From positions 1,284-43,856 of the forward strand of contig PMBR01000081.1 of NCBI GenBank assembly GCA_003152995.1: 42,573 nucleotides of DNA, read 5' to 3'. The first letter of the stretch is position 1. Every line of letters begins with the position of its first letter. The notes under the pieces are model-generated. The model made no database searches, had not been told where the DNA came from, and saw nothing but the letters and a program-made list of their open reading frames with translations. A program made the translations under genes and the position numbers. Shown piece after piece: positions 7,522 to 14,873 of the stretch. The stretch is from Chloroflexota bacterium (GTDB taxonomy: Bacteria > Chloroflexota > Limnocylindria > Limnocylindrales > CSP1-4).

Positions 7522-8838
7522 CTAGCGCGACACGCGGGCAGCCTTCAGAACCTGGCGCAGCCCAACCCGCTGTCCGTACAGAAGCACGCCGGCGCTGTAG
7601 ATCCGCGCCGCCAGGAAGAGCGCGACCGCGATCGCCGCCAGCATGAAGACCACCGCCAGACCGAACTCCCACAACTGAACGTGGCCTCCGGCGACCCTGG
7701 CAAGCATCAGGTACGGGCTGAAGAAAGGCACGTAGGAAAGAACTACGACCCAGGTGTCGGTGACGGACTGGATTGCCACGATCGACATGAAATAGCCGAC
7801 CATGACCAGCATCATCAGCGGCGAGGTGGCGCTCTGCACATCCTCCTGGCGGCTGACCAGAGACCCGAGCGCGGCATAGAGCAGCGAGTACAGCAGGAAT
7901 CCGAGGGCGAAGAGGACCATGAAGGATGCCACCAGCGGCACTGTCAGGCCGCTCACAGCGGGCCCCGAATCAGAGCCGCCAAGGACTGCCCGATGGATCG
8001 GCCCCTGAACCAGGAGCCCGACGAGCACAGCCCCCAAAATGGCCCCGTATTGGGTCAGCCCCGCAGCGCCGTTCCCGATCACCTTGCCGGCCAGCATCTG
8101 CAGCGGTGTCGTGGCGTTGAGCATCAGCTCCATGACCCTGCTGCCCTTCTCCTCGGCCACGCTCATCGCGACCCAGGTGCCGTACGTGATGATCGCCATG
8201 AAGATCAGGACCACCAGGCCCGTCGAGAGCAAGCTGGACGACAGCTCCTGATTGATGTTGTTCGTCGTCGCCGTGCCGGACAGGCTGACCGGCAGGACGG
8301 ACCATTTCGCCGGCGCGAGAACGGCGGCCGTCGATGTGCCCGCCCGAGCCAGCCTGTCTTCGATCGCCAGCGAGTAGACGGCGTTGCCTATGGTCTGGGC
8401 CTGCCGGCCGTCGGCCGGCATGTCGGTCCGAAGAGTGAAGACGAGATCGCTGCTGGCCGGGTCGCGGTCGACGATCAACAGCGCGTCGAACTTGCCGCCC
8501 TGCAGATCCTGCTGGGCGGCCGAGAGCTGACCGCCCGCCAGCCAGCTCAACGCGTAGCCACCAAGCAGGCTCGAGCCGGATGTCGCCGTCCCGTTGAGCG
8601 ACTGGTCCAGGACCGTTGGGGCGTCTGATGGGAGGCCGGATGCCAGGTCTACCACCTCGATCCTGGTCTGGCTGCCGCCGGCCACCTTGTCGATCAGGAC
8701 AGGCGCTTGCGTCGCCGCGAAAGCAAGGATGGCCAGCAGGACCGTGCCGATGACGAAGCTGCGGCTGCTGGCCCGGCTGCGGAACTCGCGGACCGAGATG
8801 TACCAGGCGTTGGGGAAGAGCGTTCGCCAACCGGTCAT
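7522..8838 (-). CDS. ABC-2 type transporter permease
   Basis: A 438-residue membrane subunit of an ABC exporter. It has one N-terminal helix (about 27-45), a long extracytoplasmic region of about 170 residues, then five or six helices from about residue 210 on, which is the ABC-2 membrane 3 (NatB/YhaP) layout. A cytoplasmic segment AEEKGSRVMELMLNATTPLQMLAGK matches the coupling region of this family. Its ATG at 8838 overlaps the stop of the ATPase gene by 4 bp, so they are translationally coupled. The substrate is unknown. NatAB relatives export Na+ or serve stress and antibiotic responses, but nothing here decides between these. Confidence 0.9.
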   Translation of the reverse strand: MTGWRTLFPNAWYISVREFRSRASSRSFVIGTVLLAILAFAATQAPVLIDKVAGGSQTRIEVVDLASGLPSDAPTVLDQSLNGTATSGSSLLGGYALSWLAGGQLSAAQQDLQGGKFDALLIVDRDPASSDLVFTLRTDMPADGRQAQTIGNAVYSLAIEDRLARAGTSTAAVLAPAKWSVLPVSLSGTATTNNINQELSSSLLSTGLVVLIFMAIITYGTWVAMSVAEEKGSRVMELMLNATTPLQMLAGKVIGNGAAGLTQYGAILGAVLVGLLVQGPIHRAVLGGSDSGPAVSGLTVPLVASFMVLFALGFLLYSLLYAALGSLVSRQEDVQSATSPLMMLVMVGYFMSIVAIQSVTDTWVVVLSYVPFFSPYLMLARVAGGHVQLWEFGLAVVFMLAAIAVALFLAARIYSAGVLLYGQRVGLRQVLKAARVSR

Positions 8839-9779
8839 GCGTACACCGCCTTGGGAGCGAGCGTTCGTTCGCTCGTGTCGATCTGACCCACGTGCTCGAT
8901 GAAGATCTCCTCGAGCGATGGATCGGTGATCTCGAAATGCAGGATCCGGCAGCGACGGCCGAGCGCCTCCTGGAGCACCAGCTCCGGGTCATGGCCGGAC
9001 GCCACCTCCGCCTCGGTGTAGTCCTGCCCGCGCCGCGAGACGCGCACGCCATCGATCGTGGCGAGCCAGGCGATCTCGGGATCGCCGTCGACCGCGATCC
9101 TGACCATCTGACGCCCGCTCGATCGGCGCACATCGCGGACCGTGCCGCCGACAACCACGCGGCCACGATCAAGGATCGCGATCGACTGGCACAGTTCCTG
9201 GACGGTCTCCATCTGGTGAGTGGAGAAGATCAGCGTCTTGCCCCGGTCCTTCATCTCCAGGAAAGCCTCTTTGAGCAGCGCCACGTTCACAGGATCCAGG
9301 CCGGTGAACGGCTCGTCCATCAGCAGCACCTGTGGGTCGTGGAGGATGGCCGCGATGAACTGGATCTTCTGCTGGTTGCCTTTGGAGAGTTGCTCGGCGC
9401 GCTTGTCGGCATATTCGGGGATGCGGAAGCGCTCGAGCCAGTCGCGCGTCTCCTGCTCGGCCTTCTTGGGCTTCACGCCGTGCAGCTTGCCGAAGAACGT
9501 GAGCTGGTCGATGACCTTCATCTTGGCGTACAGACCGCGCTCTTCGGGTAGATAGCCCCACGTGTCGCGCGAGACCTCGGTGTTGAGTCGCCCGTTCCAC
9601 GCGACCGTTCCAGAATCGGGTCGCAGAATATCGAGGACGATCCTCATTGCCGTCGTCTTGCCAGCGCCGTTTGCGCCGAGGAAGCCGAAGACCTCACCCG
9701 GCTTGATCTCGAGCGAAACGTCGTAGAGCGCTTGGACCTCGCCGAAGTTCTTCGAAACCGAGTCGATGACCAGGGACAT
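8835..9779 (-). CDS. ABC transporter ATP-binding protein (NatA-like)
   Basis: The nucleotide-binding subunit for the ABC-2 permease downstream. It shows Walker A GANGAGKT near residue 36, the signature LSKGNQQK (a variant usual in the NatA/YhaQ branch in place of LSGGQ), Walker B VLLMDEPFTGLDP, and the switch His in STHQM. A C-terminal domain of about 90 residues follows, as in other exporters of this branch. I chose the ATG at 9779 because GGGAG lies 5 nt before it. An adjacent ATG at 9782 and a TTG at 9791 are alternatives. The pair forms a two-gene operon. Confidence 0.93.
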   Translation of the reverse strand: MSLVIDSVSKNFGEVQALYDVSLEIKPGEVFGFLGANGAGKTTAMRIVLDILRPDSGTVAWNGRLNTEVSRDTWGYLPEERGLYAKMKVIDQLTFFGKLHGVKPKKAEQETRDWLERFRIPEYADKRAEQLSKGNQQKIQFIAAILHDPQVLLMDEPFTGLDPVNVALLKEAFLEMKDRGKTLIFSTHQMETVQELCQSIAILDRGRVVVGGTVRDVRRSSGRQMVRIAVDGDPEIAWLATIDGVRVSRRGQDYTEAEVASGHDPELVLQEALGRRCRILHFEITDPSLEEIFIEHVGQIDTSERTLAPKAVYA

Positions 9780-9938
9780 CATGTCTCCCAATTGACGGCC
9801 GAGACACCTGTTGGACCCGGCTCTCGACCGACTTGTTCGATTATCGGCCCTCCGATCGATCCGCCGACGGGCTGTGGAACAGGAATTGGGACGTTCTGGG
9901 ACGACGAACCCGTGGTCGCATGCCGCGACGGGCCCGGT

Positions 9939-10346
9939 TCACAGGCGTCGCCGGAACCAGACTACGCCGGCCAGGTAGCTGAGGCCAACCACGACGGCCA
10001 TCAGCGCGAACTGCCAGTTATCCCGGCCAATGAACTCGGTGACTAGGTAGCCCCCGACCGCGGCCAGCGCCGCGCAAGTTGCCGCCAACTCCATGGCCCT
10101 GGAGTGGATCAGACCCCAGCGTTCGTCCACCGGATTGCCGGCCAGCGTCCCGATCGTTTCGTTCCGAGTCTGAAATACGAAGAGAAGCCCGACATAGCCC
10201 GCGAGAATCGCGAAGCCCGCGACCGCGCTCCAGACTGGTGCGCCCTGTTTGAGAACCGCGACCATGATCAGGACGCCCGCTGCCAGGCCGGCTATGACCG
10301 TGGACAGGGCGCGGCGCCGCGGGGGCTTAGCTCTTGTCGTCGTCAC
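9939..10346 (-). CDS. Small four-helix membrane protein (DUF2178-like)
   Basis: A 135-residue protein with four predicted membrane helices (about 15-32, 38-57, 87-107 and 113-130) and short basic ends. The layout and the NETIGTLAG/DERWGLIHSRAMELA loop between helices 2 and 3 resemble DUF2178-type membrane proteins, which are often encoded next to a small HTH regulator as here. The GTG at 10346 has a strong GGAGGA upstream and overlaps the end of the regulator gene by 20 bp, so the two are co-translated. No biochemical role is known to me. Confidence 0.8.
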   Translation of the reverse strand: MTTTRAKPPRRRALSTVIAGLAAGVLIMVAVLKQGAPVWSAVAGFAILAGYVGLLFVFQTRNETIGTLAGNPVDERWGLIHSRAMELAATCAALAAVGGYLVTEFIGRDNWQFALMAVVVGLSYLAGVVWFRRRL

Positions 10347-10527
10347 GGAATATCTCCTCCACCCGCCTGTCGAAGAACCTGCCGATGGCGAAGGCCAGCG
10401 GCAGCGACGGCAGGTACTTGCCGGTCTCGATCGCGTTCACGGTCTGGCGAGAGACGCCCAGCTGCTTGGCCAGGTCGCCCTGACTCAGGGCTCTGTCCTC
10501 GCGCAATTTGCGGACGTCGTTCTGCAT
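10327..10527 (-). CDS. Small XRE/Cro-family transcriptional regulator
   Basis: A 66-residue DNA-binding protein that is almost entirely one helix-turn-helix domain: MQNDVRKLREDRALSQGDLA, then QLGVSRQTVNAIETGKY with the recognition helix, and the typical tail LAFAIGRFFDRRVEEIF. It belongs to the short XRE group whose genes pair with small membrane proteins. The ATG at 10527 has no ribosome binding site, but it lies 7 nt after a -10 element, so the mRNA is probably leaderless. A longer frame to 10563 would run through the promoter. The palindromes in its own promoter suggest autoregulation. Confidence 0.92.
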   Translation of the reverse strand: MQNDVRKLREDRALSQGDLAKQLGVSRQTVNAIETGKYLPSLPLAFAIGRFFDRRVEEIFRDDDKS

Positions 10528-10530
10528 AGC

Positions 10531-10576
10531 TGTCAAGTTAGCTTGACAACCACCAGCTGTCAAGTCCCCTTTACAG
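10531..10576 (-). promoter_or_regulatory. Promoter with two operators for the HTH-membrane protein operon
   Basis: On the minus strand TTGACA (10563-10558) and TAACTT (10540-10535) are separated by exactly 17 nt, an almost ideal -35/-10 pair. The ATG at 10527 follows after 7 nt, so the transcript is predicted to start at the codon. Two inverted repeats overlap these boxes. One is TGTCAAG-4 nt-CTTGACA at 10531-10548, with perfect 7-bp arms. The other is CTGTCAAG-4 nt-CTTTACAG at 10557-10576, with one mismatch. Their centres are about 27 bp apart. The adjacent XRE regulator is the obvious ligand (inference). Confidence 0.75.
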
Positions 10577-10628
10577 GCGGTTACCGGCGGGCCGGTGCGG
10601 TCGCGCTACGGGCGGCTGCCCTCGCCCA

Positions 10629-13214
10629 TCAGGCGACCCAGGGCTCGTGACGGATGGCCCGATAGGCGTCGGCGACGAGGGCCGGCGAGAGGGCGATGAT
10701 CGCGACAAGGAGCCAGTCGAATCCATCGAGCTGCGTGGCCTGGAATGCGTCGGACAGGGCCGGTATGAACGGGATGACGACCTGAATTGCGACGCAGAGG
10801 AGTCCCCCGGCCAGCAGAAGCATGTTGGGCCTGCGCAGGAGCACCGGGAACGCGAGACTCCTGTTGGCGTTGGCGCGAACCACCTGGCCCACCACGAGGG
10901 CCGTGTACGCCAGCCACCGAGCGTGCTCGAAGTCCGGACTGTGGCGCTCGATCAGGTACAGCGCCGCGAAGGCGCTGAAGCCGCCGGCGAGGCAGATGCG
11001 GGCCAGGATCGACCAGTCCAAGAGTGGCTTTGTGCGCGGCCGGGGAGGTCGATTCATCGAACCCGGCTCTTCGGCCTCGCCGGCGAAGGAGACCGCGGTC
11101 AGCATGTCGATGAAGACCTCGAGCCAGAGGATCTGGATCGGCAGGAGCGGCTGGCTATAGCCGGCGAGTGTGGCGATGAGGATGAAGCCCAGCATCGCCA
11201 CATGGGTCGAAACCAGGAATATGAGGCCCTTCTGCACGTTGGCCACCAGACGGCGCCCCTCGCGCAGCCCGTACATCAGCGTGACGAACGAGTCGTCGCC
11301 CAGGACCAGGTCCGAGGCCTCGCGGGCCACGGCGGTGCCACTCCCCATCGCGACGGCCACGTCCGCGTGATGAAGCGCCGGGGCGTCGTTGACGCCGTCT
11401 CCGGTCACGGCCACGGTCCGGTTGGATGACCGCGCGACGTCCACGATCCGCAGCTTCTGCTCGGGGATTGCCCGGGCCACGATGTTCAGCGTGGGCAATT
11501 CAGCAGCCAGGCGAGCGTCATCCCACTCGGCCAGCTCCGGACCGGTCACGACCCGCTCGTTCGAAAGGCCAGCGTCGGCGGCGATGGCGGCCGCGGTGGT
11601 CGGGTGATCGCCGGTCACGATGAGGGGCTGGATGCCGGCGGCTTTGGCCAGGATCATCGCCTCCCTGATCCCGGGCCTGATCCGATCGGCGAAGGCGAGC
11701 ACGGCCAGGGGCAGCCAGGCCTCCCCGTCGCGGCGGCGGGCCAGCAGCAACAGGCGTTCGCCGGCCTCTGCTCCGCTCTCCACAAGGTCGTGCCAGGCCT
11801 TCAGCTGCGCTGCGTTCAGCGCGGGGCACATTTCCAGCACTGCCTCCGGCGCGCCCAGCGCCAGCTCTTCCTCGGCCGACTCGCCGTCGGGGGTCTGCGT
11901 TCGAGCGCGGGTCCGCGAGTACGGTCGCTCGTCGCTGACCGGATCCGCGTCGATGAGGTCGGCCGGATCGAGTTCCAGGACCACCGCCTGCTCGGCCAGG
12001 AAACCGAATAGCGACCGGCTGAACGAACCCGGCTTTGAGCCCGTGGCGACGCTCCAGGCGTCCTCCTCGGCTCGAACGGCGAGGATCGCAAGCTCCGTCA
12101 ATCGGTCGCGGCCCGCGACGGCTCCATCCGGCGTTCGAATCGCGGCCAGGGCCAGCCGGTTCTCTGTCAGAGTGCCGGTCTTGTCCGTGACGATCAGGTC
12201 CACGGAACCGAGCGTCTCCTGGGCCGAGAGGCGCCGGACGAGGACTTTCATCTTCAGCAGCCGGTATGCGCCCAGCCCCAGGATCACCGCCACAAGCGCG
12301 GGCGGCTCCTCGGGGATCGCCGCGATCGCGGCAGATACGCCAGCCAGCACGTTCTTGCCGGCTTCGTTGCCGCGCAAGAAGCCGAGCCCGACCACGATGG
12401 CGATGAGCCCGATGGCGACGACCAGCAGGATGCGGACCAGCCGGTCCATCTCGCGCTGCAGCGGCGAGCGGCGGCGCTCGCGGCCGGCCAGGGCCGCAGA
12501 GATGCGGCCGAACTCGGTCGATAGGCCGGTCGCAACGACCACGCCCTCACCGCGCCCGCTTACGACCGCGGTTCCGGCGTATGCGAGGGAGTGGCAATCG
12601 GCCAGGGCCGCACCGTCCGGATCGGGCTCGGTCGACGCCGGCTCAGGCAGCGACTCGCCGGTCAGGACGCTCCGATCCACGGACAGCGCCTCGGCCCGCA
12701 CCAGCCGCAGATCAGCCGGCACAACGTCGCCGACGCGGAGCAGGACGAGATCGCCCGGGACGAGATCGCGCGTCGGCACGTCCTCGACCCGCCCGCCGCG
12801 CCGAACGCGGGCAGACGGAGCCGCCGCCTCGCGCAAGGCCTCGAGAGCCTTCTCGCCGCGGTATTCGGTGACCACACTGGAACCGACGATCGGCGCCAGG
12901 ATCACCAGGACCAGCAGTCCGTCGCGAACCTCGCCCAGCGCGATCGCCAGACAACCTGCGATGAACAGGAGAACGATGAACGGCTCGCGGGCGCCGTCCC
13001 AGATGAGCCGCAGCAAGGACGTCTTGCGCGCAACTTCGAGCTCATTTGGACCGAACCTGACAAGGCGCGCCGAGGTCTGTTCTGGTGTAAGGCCCGTTGC
13101 CGCGTCCGTGTCGAGCTGCGTCAGGACGGCGCCCGAAGCCATCTGGGCAGCGGAAACGGGCAACTCAAAGGGAATGCCGGGGGCCGGCGCCCCGGTCCGG
13201 GCGGAGAGGTTCAT
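10629..13214 (-). CDS. Cation-transporting P-type ATPase
   Basis: An 861-residue P-type pump with the full domain order. A cation-ATPase N-terminal domain (about 20-90) is followed by two helices, an actuator domain with TGES at 185-188, and helices 3-4 with PEEPP at 301-305. The phosphorylation site DKTGTLT has Asp344, the hinge is TGDGVND, and six C-terminal helices follow. The helix-4 motif is PEEPP where Ca2+ pumps have PEGLP, and helix 6 reads LWLEVFIDMLTA where Ca2+ pumps have LWxNLVTDGxPA, so the ion cannot be assigned. No metal-binding N-terminal Cys motif is present, which argues against a Cu/Zn-type P1B pump. It stands alone, and a weak AGG lies before its ATG. Confidence 0.92.
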   Translation of the reverse strand: MNLSARTGAPAPGIPFELPVSAAQMASGAVLTQLDTDAATGLTPEQTSARLVRFGPNELEVARKTSLLRLIWDGAREPFIVLLFIAGCLAIALGEVRDGLLVLVILAPIVGSSVVTEYRGEKALEALREAAAPSARVRRGGRVEDVPTRDLVPGDLVLLRVGDVVPADLRLVRAEALSVDRSVLTGESLPEPASTEPDPDGAALADCHSLAYAGTAVVSGRGEGVVVATGLSTEFGRISAALAGRERRRSPLQREMDRLVRILLVVAIGLIAIVVGLGFLRGNEAGKNVLAGVSAAIAAIPEEPPALVAVILGLGAYRLLKMKVLVRRLSAQETLGSVDLIVTDKTGTLTENRLALAAIRTPDGAVAGRDRLTELAILAVRAEEDAWSVATGSKPGSFSRSLFGFLAEQAVVLELDPADLIDADPVSDERPYSRTRARTQTPDGESAEEELALGAPEAVLEMCPALNAAQLKAWHDLVESGAEAGERLLLLARRRDGEAWLPLAVLAFADRIRPGIREAMILAKAAGIQPLIVTGDHPTTAAAIAADAGLSNERVVTGPELAEWDDARLAAELPTLNIVARAIPEQKLRIVDVARSSNRTVAVTGDGVNDAPALHHADVAVAMGSGTAVAREASDLVLGDDSFVTLMYGLREGRRLVANVQKGLIFLVSTHVAMLGFILIATLAGYSQPLLPIQILWLEVFIDMLTAVSFAGEAEEPGSMNRPPRPRTKPLLDWSILARICLAGGFSAFAALYLIERHSPDFEHARWLAYTALVVGQVVRANANRSLAFPVLLRRPNMLLLAGGLLCVAIQVVIPFIPALSDAFQATQLDGFDWLLVAIIALSPALVADAYRAIRHEPWVA

Positions 13215-13288
13215 GGCAACCTACTCGACTCGAGCCGGGTCCGCTGCTCGGTTGTCACGCTCCTGGACGTCCGCCCCGACGCCGCACT

Positions 13289-13294
13289 TAGAAT
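13289..13294 (+). promoter_or_regulatory. Candidate -10 element, leaderless DUF971 gene
   Basis: TAGAAT ends 5 nt before the ATG at 13300. There is no room for a leader beyond a few bases, so the mRNA would be leaderless or nearly so. The GAGG between them is too close to the ATG to act as a normal ribosome binding site. Confidence 0.4.
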
Positions 13295-13299
13295 GAGGC

Positions 13300-13650
13300 A
13301 TGAGTCAGAGTCCCGCAAACAAGCCATTGAACATAAACGCCGATCGAACGGCCGGCCGGCTCACGATCGAATGGGCCGACGGGCACCGCAGCCAGTTCGA
13401 CGCCGTGACCCTGCGCCTGCTCTGCCCCTGCGCTTTCTGCCAGGGCGAGGCGGGGCGGCCCGGCTGGCTCGACACCAACCCGACGCTCAGCTCGATCCAG
13501 ACGCAGCTCGTAGGCGCGAGGCTCGTCGGCTCCTACGCCGTAGCACCGACGTGGGCAGACGGCCACGACACGGGCTACTACGAATTCGAATCGCTGCGGT
13601 TCCACTGCCCCTGCACGGAATGCACGGCAGCGCGCCGCGAACCGTCCTAG
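13300..13650 (+). CDS. DUF971 (GBBH-like N-terminal domain) protein
   Basis: A 116-residue protein matching the DUF971 fold, which is also the N-terminal domain of gamma-butyrobetaine hydroxylase. LTIEWADGHRSQFD leads into LRLLCPCAFCQGE, and YYEFESLRFHCPC closes the domain. The first Cys cluster is the usual zinc-binding element. A second cluster, CPCTEC, near residue 105 is an addition I do not recall from the typical domain. Stand-alone DUF971 proteins are sometimes linked to Fe-S proteins, but nothing here tests that. It is divergent from the P-type ATPase (85 bp between starts). Confidence 0.85.
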   Translation: MSQSPANKPLNINADRTAGRLTIEWADGHRSQFDAVTLRLLCPCAFCQGEAGRPGWLDTNPTLSSIQTQLVGARLVGSYAVAPTWADGHDTGYYEFESLRFHCPCTECTAARREPS

Positions 13651-13702
13651 GCTGGCAGCCAGAACAGCCGTACAGGTAAACGTCAATTCCGAAGGAGAGC
13701 GA

Positions 13703-14047
13703 ATGATCGTCACCACGACCCCCTATCTCGCGGGTTACCGGGTCACAGAGACAAAAGGCCAGGTCTTCGGCCTCGTCGTGCGAAGCCGCGGCTTCGCCGG
13801 CAACTTCGCGGCCGGCCTCCGCTCGCTCGTGGGCGGCGAGATCCACGAGTACACCCAGCTGCTCGAGGACACCCGGCGCCAGGCGCTCGACCGAATGGTG
13901 CAGAACGCGACCCTGATGGGCGCCAACGCGGTCCTGTCGATGCGCTTCGACTCGTCGGAGATCGGGTCGACGATGTCCGAGATCGTGTCGTACGGCACCG
14001 CCGTCGTCGTGGTCCCGGACTCGAGCGCAACCACGTCCGCCGAATAG
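13703..14047 (+). CDS. YbjQ/UPF0145 family protein
   Basis: A 114-residue protein of the YbjQ (DUF74) family: MIVTTTPYLAGYRVTETKG at the N-terminus, then GEIHEYTQLLEDTRRQALDRM and GANAVLSMRFDSSEIG. These proteins form a homopentameric beta-rich fold and their function is unknown. A strong GAAGGAGAG lies 6 nt before the ATG. It is 52 bp downstream of the DUF971 gene and may share its transcript. Confidence 0.9.
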   Translation: MIVTTTPYLAGYRVTETKGQVFGLVVRSRGFAGNFAAGLRSLVGGEIHEYTQLLEDTRRQALDRMVQNATLMGANAVLSMRFDSSEIGSTMSEIVSYGTAVVVVPDSSATTSAE

Positions 14048-14126
14048 AAGACGACGCCGGATCGTCGGGCAGCTGCCGGCGCCGCTCCCCTTCAAGTGAG
14101 CGAGCGGCGCCGTCGGAGCCAATCGG

Positions 14127-14429
14127 ATGCCGGATCTCTATGTTTGGATCGCCTGGGCGATCGCCGCCCTCGCGTTCCTTCTGGGTACGCAAGTCCTTGG
14201 CGTGGCCGGCCTCCTGGCCGCCCTCATCGTCGCTCTGTGCGTGCTGACGTTGACCGCTGCGGCGCTGGGGCGGCGCGCTCGCGGCCGCCAGACCCGGCCT
14301 GATCCGCGCTTCGAAGCTACCGACGAGATCTTCCGGGACCCGAGCAGCGGGGTTCCAACGCGGGTCTATGTCGATCGGCGGACCGGTGAGAGGCGCTACT
14401 GGAAAGCCCGTGATCGCGCCGGGCGTTGA
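14127..14429 (+). CDS. Small membrane protein, paralogue of the next gene
   Basis: A 100-residue protein with two hydrophobic segments (about 5-22 and 25-46) and a basic linker RRARGRQTRPDPRF. Its C-terminal motif of about 35 residues includes DEIFRDPSSG, RVYVDRRTGERRYW. The downstream gene at 14449 encodes the same plan and motif. I do not recognise the family. A weak purine stretch precedes the ATG. Confidence 0.7.
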   Translation: MPDLYVWIAWAIAALAFLLGTQVLGVAGLLAALIVALCVLTLTAAALGRRARGRQTRPDPRFEATDEIFRDPSSGVPTRVYVDRRTGERRYWKARDRAGR

Positions 14430-14448
14430 TTCGGAACTGGAGGGACAA

Positions 14449-14790
14449 ATGCTGCCCACGTGGATACGGTGGCTCGCCTTCGGGGTCGGGGCGTTCCTGA
14501 TCCTGGGCGGGTTCGTCGCTGCCACGGCCGGCGAGGCGTTCGCCGGTGCCGAGGCGATCGTCTTCGGTGCGGTAGCGATGATCGCCTCAATCCTGCAGCG
14601 GCCCCGCTACCGCTCCAACGCGGCCGAGCTCGGGCACGAGGATGCGGGACCCGGCGGCGGCGAGGACGGCCCCCTCGAGCCGCGCTTCCTGCCGACCAAT
14701 GAGGTCTTCATCGACCCGACGAGCCGCCGGCTGATGCGGGTCTTCGTGGATCCCAGATCCGGGGAGCGCAGGTACCGGGCCGAAGGCTGA
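14449..14790 (+). CDS. Small membrane protein, paralogue of the preceding gene
   Basis: A 113-residue protein. Two hydrophobic segments (about 5-25 and 31-45) are followed by an acidic/Gly-rich linker, then NEVFIDPTSR, RVFVDPRSGERRYR at the C-terminus. The end matches the preceding protein residue for residue at the DP(S/T), RV(Y/F)VD and GERRY positions. ATG 14449 has GGAGGG 5 nt upstream, which decides it against a longer frame from 14368 that would overlap the previous gene. A tandem duplication with diverged linkers is the simplest reading. Confidence 0.75.
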   Translation: MLPTWIRWLAFGVGAFLILGGFVAATAGEAFAGAEAIVFGAVAMIASILQRPRYRSNAAELGHEDAGPGGGEDGPLEPRFLPTNEVFIDPTSRRLMRVFVDPRSGERRYRAEG

Positions 14791-14873
14791 CTAGGACGGA
14801 TCGGGCCGAAGGCGCGGCCGCGAGGCTCACACCGGGCGCCCCCCCTATTGCGCCCAGCGCCCGCCCGGAGAGA

